Notes under the pieces: model-generated
Seen by the model: only the letters and a program-made list of their open reading frames with translations
Databases searched by the model: none
What the model was told of the DNA's origin: nothing
From: Liquidambar formosana
Taxonomy: Eukaryota; Streptophyta; Magnoliopsida; Saxifragales; Altingiaceae
Direction: 5' to 3'
DNA: 64,000 bases
NCBI GenBank assembly: GCA_039720395.1
Contig: CM077833.1
Coordinates: 4,548,797-4,612,796 of the forward strand
Position numbers and translations under genes: made by a program
Part shown: positions 50,037 through 61,600 of the stretch, in pieces
Numbering within the stretch: the first letter of the stretch is position 1
Layout of the letters: each line of letters begins with the position of its first letter

Positions 50037-52562
50037 TATTAGTTTGTTAAAGAAATAATAAGGAAACAAAATGGTTTGCTGATGCCAATTGGTGCTCTCT
50101 TTCAAAGGGTCTTTGCTTTTGGGTTTCAAAGTTAGAACTATTATGTATCCCACATTTAGAATTATTGCTCTTATAGATATTTTTTTCATTCCTTTCTTGT
50201 CTAAAAACTGTAATTCTAGAAGTGGTTTTTAAAATATATTCTGCATGATTTAATCTACTTCAAGGAACAATGCTACTTTTCACATTTCAGCACTTCAAAT
50301 AGATTGACTTTATAGGATTTAAGGAATTCTTTGCAAAGACTAATTGTATCCTTTATTTTTGTATTGTAAAGTACGTGACTTTGAAATGTTTTTTTTAATT
50401 ATATTTGCAGTAAAATCTGAAACAAAGCAACTCAAAGAGGATACAGAGAAGATGGTTAAGGCAAAGGGTCAAACATGCTCGCAAATTTTGGAAAGGCAGA
50501 GAAAGATTGCCTCCTTGGAATCTGATTCATCCACTCTTACCCAGGTAGCCTTTATATACTATTTCAATTGAGTTAATTATGTGAGCGCTAGGTTTGCAAA
50601 CGAAACACAACAGCTCGGTCTCGGCTTTGTATTGGCTATGTTTGGCTTGCTAACTAACCAAACTTGAAGCTCATTTAGTAAATGAGTCAAGCTTCAAAAG
50701 GTCCAAGATCGGCTTGGTTAGGCTAGTGAACAGGGGTGTAAATGGCTACCCTGTAATTTCCTCATATTGTATTTATTTGAAAAACCCTTCCAAATGGCTC
50801 TAGAAAGAAAGTTAAAAATATCCTTAAAAACATGCTATTGCCTGATTTCCACCAAGAATTACACGTTGATATCATCAATTGGCACTCATGAAGATCACAT
50901 CAGATCAACTTTTGCTTTATTATTTAGTTTCAAATATTAAATTTTGAAACCAACGAAAATCATTTGGGTAATTGGAAAGACAAAGAATCTTGGATAATTT
51001 CTAAGCCGAGCCTAAATGGCTAAATGGCTTGTGAGCCTGCAATGGCTCAACCTGAAGTTTGGGGAGTAGTGGTCAAGGGGAGTGGTGCATCTCTCATTTA
51101 ATCTATGCTGATGATGCCATTTTCTTTGTAGTTTGGACAGGAAACAACTTAGGTATTTGAGATGTATGTTGCTTAGCTTTGAGGCAGTATCGAGCTTGAG
51201 GGTAAACCTTGGGAAAAGTGAATTGTTAAAAGTAGGTGAGGTGGGGGAGGCAGGGGCTTTGGCCTCAAACTTGTGATGTAGAGTGGGTTCCCTCCCAACT
51301 TCTTACTTAGGTCTCCCTTTAGGAATGCTGTATAAGTCTAAAGAGGTACGGAACACAGTGATTGAAAGGGTTGAAAAGAGGCTAGCGTCTTGAAAGATGA
51401 GTTGCCTATTGAAAGGAGGAAAAATTACTTTAATGTGCAAGTTCGCAGCACCTTGGCGTGCCTTCCTACATAATTTATGTCATTGTTCCTTCTTCCAGCT
51501 TCAATGGAAAGAAGGTTGGAAAAATTTCAAGGGGATTTATTATGGGTAGGGTTAGGTGAGAAGGAGAAATTCCACCTAGTTTATTGGCGCGTTGTATGTT
51601 CAATGAAGATATTGGGGAGGGGGGGGGGGGGGGGGGGCTTAGATCGCTTAGGATGGTGGACTATGTGCTGATTGGAAAATGGTTGTGGAGATTCACAGTA
51701 GTGGGAGATGCTTTGTGGAGAAGGTTAATCGTTTGGAAATTCGGATCTGAGGAGGGGGGTGATGGCTTATGGAGATTTGCGGCTCGTATCTGGTAGGGGT
51801 TTGGAAGGCCATTATGTTAGGCTTAGATTCATTTAAAAAAGGAGGGGAGGGTTGAGTTTTAAGGTTGGGAATGGTGCCTGGATTCAAGTGTGGGAGGATG
51901 TGTGGTGTGGGGACAAGGCTTTGAAAGATGATTTTCCACTTTTGTTTAATTTGGAAATTGATAAGGAGGCTTGGGTTAAGGATGTTATGGTAGAAAAGTG
52001 AAATTCACTAGGTTGGGACTTTATCTTCAAAAGAGAGTTTAAGGATTGGCTGGTGGAGGTAGTTCTTGAATTTTTGGAGAGGATTTATACAGTATGTGTG
52101 GAGGAAGGGCAGGTGGATAGGCTGTATTGGAGGAGAATCCTGATGGGATGTTTTCAGTAAAATCTTACTTTGACTCTTATATATGGGATTGGGGAAGAAT
52201 ATTTCTAGTAGCAAAAGTTTGGTTTGCACTGGTGCCATCAAGTGTTTCCCTTTTCATTTGGATGGCTTTATAAGGCAAATGCTAAACTTTATGTAATATT
52301 TAAAGGAAATATTTGTGTTACACTGTTACCCAATTGGTGTGTGATGTGCAAGAATGACATGTCACTCGTCGAGACATTACTTATGCAGTTGGTGTGGTTA
52401 TTCAATATATGCATTCTCCTTGCCAGCCTCATTTTGATGATGTATATCTTATCTTACAGTATTTGCAGTTGGTGTGGTTGAAGAGTGCTCCAGGTTGTAG
52501 TGTAAATAAGATAGGTAAAGGGCTGATTAATAAGCCCTAGCCTTTACTAATCCTCTTCTTCT

Positions 52563-52600
<38 letters not shown>

Positions 52601-55600
52601 CCCTAACCCTAATTCTTCTGCTGAAGTTTCTCCACATTCATTCCATGGGACATATCATGCATATACGATGTAAAGAATGAACATGATGTATAAAATTGCC
52701 CTTGTGTTTATTGAATAATAAATGTAATAAATGAAATGACTGTTTGTGATTCCCAAATCATCTTTATGATTGGATTTAGGGCATAAATCTAACAACCTGG
52801 ACCCATGCATTGTGGAAAATGACACGATATTGGGGTAGTCTAATATAAGATGTCCAATGAATATTGGATCACATAAAAGGTATACATTGCTGAACCTGTT
52901 TCATTGGCTCTTGTTCCTCACCCCTCAGAAAATCTGTAAGTTTATGCCTCTGTTTGGTTCTAAGAAATTCCCATGGAGAAAGAGAAATGCTAACTGATAC
53001 TTGAAGAGGGAATCCATTTCAACCCTAAGGGGTAGCTTAGTTGCAAGGGATCCCGCCTCTGGAAGCGGATATCCTGAGTTTGACTCTTGCTATCCCTTGG
53101 GGTCACCCAAAAAGGGTTTTCATGGTTCTCATGAGCCTTGGCCTTACTTGGTCCATATGGGTTGTGGGGTCTTAATGTCTTACGTGGGTCTAGGACTTTG
53201 GGGTTTGCCCAAAGGGTGTCCTCGTCATCAAAAAGGGAACCCATTTTGAAGAGATATTTAGAATTTTCCTTTTGCTTCCCGGTGTTCTTTTCAAAACAGT
53301 GCCTAGGTGATGCTATAGATAAAATAGATGATAGAAGGGCTGTTCTCCTTTTGCTGGTAAGCTAGGTGATTCCTTGAAAAATAGATATTAAAAAAGATGC
53401 CCTCTTTCCCTTACATAGAGGTTATAATACTTGAATATCTAGCTATTTTACCTGCTGGTTACTCTGATTCCCTTGTTGTACTTGGTAGCCTTGCTCGTCT
53501 TTTAGATAGCACAAATGTTCTATGGTTCCTTATATTTATTGTCAATACTATATAGGTAAATTGAAAAAGCTGTAAATATATACTTGGATTTACATTTCAA
53601 TCAGTATAAAATGCCCAACAGAGTATTCAGGAACTTTGTTATCTTATATTAAAAGTTCTATGTTCCAGACATAAAGAGGCATTCAATGCCTAAAAAACAT
53701 GTTACATGTGAAGAAAACAAGGTCAGAACAAACTTTTCCATTGCTTATTTATTAGGTTGCCCTCTTTATTAAAACTAGATAGGAGTTGGATATACATGAA
53801 AGAGTTTTATTTTATTTTAGCAATGGATTATGTGACTTGGTCATGCTTGATTAAGTCAAGAAACAAACAGTTCAATACCTATATGCAGTTCCTTTGATTT
53901 TGTTCTTGACATTTTTAACATGCAGAGTTTGGAGCTTATTCAACATGAAAGATTTGCCTTATCTGCCAAACTCAAAGAGAAAAGGTAATGAGTGCGAATT
54001 GTAAACATGGCAGTCCACCAGATATCATGTAAGACCAATCACATGATATGTTCACTGTAACAGCACTTACTATACCAAGGTTGTAGAAGAAATGAATGCC
54101 AAATTACAGGAACAACAGGTTTGATTCCCAAATTTACCTCTTTTAAATTTGTGTTCTATACATGATATTCCAATCTATACACGAGGGTTTCTTTCCTGAT
54201 TTGAGCAGGACTGGATCAATTCCCACAGACCTGGCCCAGAGGTGGGAGAGCATGGATTGGTACTTTTCTACCAGACCTGCTTCTTTTTGACTTGTGATAC
54301 ATTTCAGGCTTTCAGCTGGTTTTAATGAGCCCAAGTGGACTCAATAGCTGGCTGAAAGTAATAAAGAACTGCAATGCTGTGTATTAAGTTTCTCTCTAGA
54401 TTCCCGAGTAGTTGTAGGTACAAATTGATGCAGACAGGATTTAGCCCATGATTTCATTGCTTGAAGGCCAAGATTTACCATATTTTAATTAGCTTTATTT
54501 ATGGAATTTCTTGATTGTTGCATTTTAATTTTCATGAATTTAGGAGCAAGTATTACCATAGTTGATGTACTTGGAGTCTATATAAAGACTCCATATCTCT
54601 TAAAATAAATCAGCCATGGATCAATAAAAATTGAATTTCTTTAGGCGTGGTGCCGACTCCATACCCCCTAAGTGCCAATTCTTAGGGTTTTCTTGCTTGT
54701 TTGGTGCCAACTCCAAACCCCACTTTGGTGCTGACTCCTAGGGGTTTTGCTTCTTTTCAAGCTTTCTTTTCTTTTCTTTCTCTATTTCTTTTTTGTTCTT
54801 ACGTGTTTTGAGGTTGTCCTGCATCAAATTTGGTATCGAGCAACCCTCGATCCCTCGCTTTACGCAATCAAATCTCTGACTTCTCAAAGCATTCTCTTGT
54901 ACTATGTGAACACTGCACAGAGCTATCGCACCTAATCGAGCCATCACCTTTGTCATGAGTGACCGTACATCCTTACATCAGTTTTGGTTACAACCCCTAG
55001 CCAGTCCAATTTAGAACCAAGGATGGAGCAATTCAGATTTGTGGAATTACTTGAAGGCTGCTTGGTTCAAACTCGACGGGGTTTAGTTTCTCCCACCCTA
55101 GGAGAATTGATGCGGACAGGACTTAGCTCACGATTTCATTGCTTGAAGGCCAAGATTTACCATATTTTGATTAGCTTTATTTATGGAATTTCTTGATTAT
55201 TGCATTTTAATATTCATGAATTTAGGAGCAAGTATTACCATAGTTGATGTACTTGGAGTCTCTATAAAGACTTCATATCTCTTAAGATAAATCAGCCATG
55301 GATCAATAAAAATTGAGTTTCTTTAGGTGTGGTGCCGACTCCTTACCCCCTAAGTGCCGACTTTTAGGGTTTTCTTGCTTGTTTGGTGCCGACTCCAAAT
55401 CCCCCCTAGGTGCCGACTCCTAGGAGTTTTGCTTCTTTTCAAGCTTTCTTTTCTTTTCTTTCTCTATTTCTTTTTTGCTCTTACGTGTTTTGAGGTTGTC
55501 CTACATCACAAATGATCTTCACTTTTTCGTCTTTGAAATGCTTAGATCAAAGTTAGCATGCTGAAGATTCTTGTTCCACCATTGAAAGTGTAATAGTAAA

Positions 55601-58600
55601 AAAAAAGAAAGGAAAAAAAAAAAATAAAAAAGAAAGAAAGAACGATCCTATAGGTACTATCCCAACTGCATGTTTTGTTTTTTGCAAGTAAGGCAATCTG
55701 GATTGTTTGGGGATTTCCACTTTTCCATAGGTGGAACAGTCTGGGTCCATACTCTTCACATATCTTGTTCAAATGCAAACAGATGTTATATGTTGATTTC
55801 TCCTTTGGTGCTTTTTGGTTTTATTTTTATTTTTATTTTTTTAATGCATGATGATGTAGGACAACCTCAAGAACAATGAACGAGAGAAAAGAAGTAGAGA
55901 AAAGAAAAGAAAGAAGCTAGAAAGAAGCAAAAATCCTAGGAGTCAGCACCTAGGGGTGTTTGGAGTCAACACCAGGAAAAATCCAATTTTTAATTTATTA
56001 TAAAACTGACAATTAAAGAGTTATTGGAGCCTATATATAGGTCCCAATTACATCAAATAAGGTAAAACTTAACCCTAAAGTCTTGGAATTTAAAAGGCAA
56101 TTATTTAATTATTCCTAAAAATAAATATGCCTAAAATAAATATGCTGAAGCTTTGGTCTTCAAGTTAATAGGCCGTATTGGACCACCCTGTTGAACCATG
56201 TATCTGTTGCCCCATCAACTCTCCTGGGGTGAGAAAAACTTGACCTCGAGTTTGGATTGGAGTAGAGATATTGAACGCGACCTTTCCAGTGAAACAAATA
56301 TTTAGAATAAATCAGCTGCTTCAAAGCTTAGTGAAGAATAACAGCATCAAAGTATGCAATTTGGTAAGGCTAGGATATGACATGTAGCAGATATGGATCT
56401 CGGAATGACTCAAAGTTATCAACAACGATAAAATCGATCTTTTCTGTTTCGAGCAAAGAGTTTGGGGAAGTAGTAAAATTCACTGTAGGAGTAGCTTTTG
56501 AAGGAGAAACCACTTCAATCATAGTCTCTAGAGATACCGAAATTTCCATAGCTGAGGATGTCTCTTCTGACTTGCTCGTATCAACCACAGGTTCATGGGA
56601 TGAACCAACTTCTAGTTGCATGGGTTCAGGCTCATCAACTATTGCCTTCTGATCCTTGTCTGTTTTCTTTGGTCGGGTATTAAACTTGGCATTCATGTCT
56701 TGGAGGAGTTTCATCATGGACTCCTATGGTGAGGAATCCATTGGAATGGCTTCCATGTGATTTACACCAACTATTTTTTCACAAATAGAAGCAGCGATTG
56801 GAGCATAATCACCTAAAACAGAACCCAAGGATTGCACTGCTGCTTCCATGAGATAGGGCTTCAATTTATCAGCACAATTTTTGAGGACTTGTTCTCCCAA
56901 TTGCCAAGATAGAGATCCAACATTCCCTTTCTCTTTTCTGACACTATTCAAGAGAGGATATAAAAGCTCCTTGGAGATGTCATCACTTTCCTCTAAAACC
57001 ATGGTTATGATTGCTTCTATATTGACAAATATACCATCAGGACTATGGAATCGAGCAACTGCCAGAAAACGCTAGAACATCTCAATAAGCAGCTTGTCAC
57101 ACCCAAGACTCAACATCTTTAGGCATAACTTGGTCCTTGCAACATTATTAAGGATGGAAAAAGAATAACAATTATACTCAGGAGATAATGTACCAAATGC
57201 TGCAACTATGATTTGAAACACTTCCTTCATCTACTTATTACTGTAAGGAGGAATTGGTGCAGTTATCCTCAAGATTTCGCATATGCATGAAGCAACTGAA
57301 ACTCGTACGTTGGCATTCGGATGCCTCAAAAGTGTAGGAGCTATCAACGCATACTTTGAATACCAAAGTGCCTCTTGCATTGATTGAGATGGAAATAACC
57401 ATTCTTTTGATAAGTTATATACAAGCTTATCAAGTAGACAGAGAAACTTATCAATATAATATGGTGGAAATGTAAGACTTTTTCCAACATCTATAAGTCG
57501 CATTTTGAGCAAGTGTTCTGAAGAATTCTTTTTTTTTTTTTTTAATTTTTATTTTTAAAATCAAACACGAGAAATTAATTGATACAATTCTAAATAAACA
57601 AAACAAATCAGCTAAAGAATAGGAATTGAGTATTCTGGATTAGGATAACTTGGATCAGAATAATCTGATTGGGGGTTAGGATAATCATGTCCATGATTTT
57701 TGACCACCAGAATAGGCTATCCTCAGTTGGAATAGCCTAAATTGGATTAAAGACAATCCTACTCGAAATTGGAATATAATACTCCTGGATTAACTTATTC
57801 TGGATCGGAATAGCTTGATTCCAATTTGAATAGCTTGATTCGCGGTTAGGAACACCTTGTCCGTAATCTTGTTCTTAGATAGAATAGGTTACTCCTGTAA
57901 CCAATCGAGTCAAAACTCCTTTTTATCTTTTAACCCAATGGTCTCTTGATGCTTCTTGAAGCATTTGAGAGAGAGAAGGCAGTGAGGGTTGGGTTCTTAA
58001 CGGTAGGCCGTCGCCGGCAAAGGTTCTTGCTGGAAAAGAGTCACTGGCAGGAGAAAACTTCAACGGCAAGAGTCGCCGGTAGGAGGGCTTTCAATGGCAA
58101 GGATTTGTTGGCAAAAATCCCATGACAGGGTGATTGATGGTGAGCGACGGTGGTTCCCAACGGTGGTTCCTTCACAGTGGCTCAACAGCAGTGGATTAAT
58201 GGCGATACTCAGATGGCGGCGGCGATGTAGTGGCAAAAGCGGCGAGGGATGTCGACGATGGTGTGATGGTGGCTAAAGCTCGGTCTTTGATGGGTTTCAC
58301 AGAGATGTTCAAGGAGGGAGCTAGAAGGTTTGTTTTTTTTTTTTTTTTTTTTTGGTCGATGGTTGAAGGTTGGGTATGGGTTGGGATGAAGGGTTAACTG
58401 ACGGGGGTTTTGATGAAGATGAAGGTGGTCTGACTGGTGTGATTTGGGTAGTTTTTTTTTTTTTTGTCTAACTTGTGGAACTTGTGGGGTTTAGAGACTG
58501 GGTTAGTGTTGGATGAGGAGTTTGACAGAGAGAGAGCTGATGGTGGGGGTTGGTTTTGCCATGGAGAAGGTGGCTATGTATAGGTTTGGTAGATACGAAG

Positions 58601-61600
58601 GTTAACGTATGGGTGTGGTGATGCTAGCGTTGAGGGTTGAGGCTCACTGAGTTTGTGGTGGTCGAAGAGGGTTTGACTGATGGTGCTAGGTTGTGATTGG
58701 GTTCATTGCAATGATGATGGTTGTCAGCAAAGAGAGAACTTTGTAGTGTTTCCTTCTGGTTTGGATCTGGCAGATCCAAAGTGATGGTGCTTTGGTGGTT
58801 GAAGCGATAGAGATGGCGAGATGCAATTGAAAATCAGAGATTTTCTTGTGTGATGTGCGACCGGAGTTTGCTTTGACACCAAAGCTGATGTAGGACAACC
58901 TCAAGAACAATGAACGAGAGAAAAGAAGTAGAGAAAAGAAAAGAAAGAAGCAAGAACCCTAGGAGTCAGCACCTAGGGGTGTTTGGAGTTGACACCAAAC
59001 GTTGGAAAAATCCAATTTTTAATTCATTGTAAAACTGACAATTAAAGAGTTATTGGAGCCCATATATTGGTCCTGATTACGTCAAATAAGGTAAAACTTA
59101 ATCCTAAAGTCTAGGAATTTAAAAGGCAATTATTTAATTATTCTTAAAAATAAATATGCCTAAAATAAATATGCTAGAGCCTTGGTCTTCAAGTTAATAG
59201 GCCGTATTGGACCACCCTGTTGAACCATGTGTCTGCTGTCCCATCACATGATCTCTGTATAAAGTTGAATGTCCTTACAATACAGAACAGTTCATACCAA
59301 GAAATTAATGCTTCAAAACTGGTCAGCTTATCCTTGGCTGACCAGATTTTAAGATTTCCTACTGAGCACCTTGGGATCAATTTTCTATTTTAGAATATCG
59401 GTGTTAGTGCTGTGAAGATTGTTGGGGTTTCTAAATATTTTGTGTTTGCACTTACTATTGTAAATTTGGACCTAGGATGTATAAATTCAACTGTCTTTTA
59501 TATTTGAATTGGACTACTTAATTAACTCTTTTGTGACAAGATACCATCATTTAGGTGTATTTTACTTTTTTCGAATCTCTGCAGCTATTACTTTCTCATA
59601 ATATTGTTACAGGTTTTACTTTCTTGTCATAAAAAATCTTTTAATCTTTAGCTCTACTGACTGGAAATTATACAGGTCAAGGATAAAATTGATGAGCAAA
59701 CAGGTGAAGCTGAAGGTATGATTTAATATTGCGATTGGAAGTAAGTAATTATGATACCTTTTTTTTTTTATATTAAAAATATTATAAACGGAGTATAACC
59801 TTTTTTATGACCAAGTCGTTCTTAGTATATAATGCCACTGTGGGAAGGGCTTCTAATCTATTAGCTGATTGTGGTTTCTTCTTTGGCACTCTTTGTTGCT
59901 ATGCGCATGCCGGATGATCATCTGTCTTAACAGTTAATGTCACGATATTATCTGCACAGAAAATCTTATCCAAAAAAGGAAAAGAAGAAGAAGATTATCT
60001 AGATTGATCATGCCTTTTTTTATTACAAAAAAAAAAAAAAAAAAAAAAAGATCATGCCCTTTTGATCATAACCAATAACTTATTCTATATTACTTATGTT
60101 TCAAATAAATGCCGGCTGTTGAGCTTCCAAAATGAGGAAAAAGTAAAGGAACCAGTGTTTAATTTTGCCAAATGATGAGGGAATATTGGAATACAAAAGG
60201 CATGGTGCCCGAACATGGATGAGATCCCTTCATAACTGCCACCATTTAAGCTAATTTGCCTGATATAACTCAAGTATGAATCCTAAGGCCAGAAAAATAC
60301 ATTTGTTATCCGTACTCTGCCCTTCCCTGGTTTGCTTCAAGTAAAATGTGGGCTGGTAATTGATGACCAAACCCCCTTAGTCCCACCTCCGGCTCTCATT
60401 CAAATTCAAAAAACAACAACTGCAACCGATTCTCCTCAAAATACATTGCATCGAAAAACACTTTTGGTCTAGAGATGAGGCATGGACTTGCAGCCCAAAA
60501 TCCTTTTCACAAAAAACAGTATGTACTGGATTATGGGATGAAGAATGCCTGATATCCTGCATTGAGATTATGGAGATCATCTAGACAACCACCATCTGTA
60601 TATGGGTTTTGGAGGCTGAACTAGATGAACCAAAATTTGGGCATGAGCATGGCAAGTTGCTTCTATGAGCTATTTTGCTTGATTAATAGGGTGTCATTAG
60701 TTAAAGTGATTCAAGGTACCCATAGCATGTGAATTACAACATAGCATGATGTATGGTGCATGTGCAAGAGTCAAGACATAATGTTCAGTGGGTCACACAG
60801 GACTTTTATAATTTGAACTTAAGTCACTAATGTACAATTGTTATCGATAATATAGGCTGATCACTGTCCTCATCTGGTGGGCTTTTGTTGCAGGGGACTC
60901 CAACAATGAGTGCCACCTCATTATGGACAGTCTGGTATGATCCTTGCATGATCATCTTGATGTAATAAGTTGCAACATTATGATTTACTTTTGGAATAAC
61001 AGGGGGATGAAGCTAGGAAAAACTTGGCCGAGTTGGACTCTTTTAAAGTTAAGCTCAATGAGTTATCTCAGATGAAATCCAAACTTGTTCTGGAGAACAG
61101 CAAGGTTACTTCTCTGATTCCTATAACTTCACTAAATTCAAATATCTAGACAATTGAACGTGTGTGTGTGTGTATTTATATATTATTATTATTATTATTA
61201 TTATTTTTCACTTGTTGATCCTGTTTGTCTGAATTCACTCCATTCTTTTATTTTTTCCAGCTTAACTGCTTGACCAAAAGTTACGTTTTTCACTTACCCG
61301 AATAAAAAATATTTTTAGTGGAAAACTGGATTCCCATACTATAGATAATAGAGATGGTTGAGCTATTGGTATAGGTGCATAGGCATGCACAGCATGCAGG
61401 AGATCTGAAGCCCATTAAAGTTACCTTTCACCTTGACCAGATGAGTATTAAAGTTTCTTCCAGTTCAACATCCTAAGAGAAGGAGATTCGAATGTTTCTT
61501 TACTCTATAGTTTGATTTTTTTCACTTCTCTAGTTCTCTGGTTTTATTTGAATACTCTGTTTCTTGAAAAATTCTTAAAAGTATGAGTGTTCCATGTGTT

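Noticed and set aside
53023..53110. tRNA gene
   Set aside because: A- and B-box-like words are present but the sequence cannot complete a cloverleaf, continues into a SINE body and is flanked by SINE-style duplications.
53001..53365. Short protein genes overlapping the SINE
   Set aside because: Frames cross the SINE and its flanks in both directions and have no protein similarity.
56377..56652. Plus-strand 91-codon open frame in the PDS5 carrier
   Set aside because: It is the antisense shadow of the minus-strand PDS5-associated frame, which has recognisable protein similarity in the adjacent segment.
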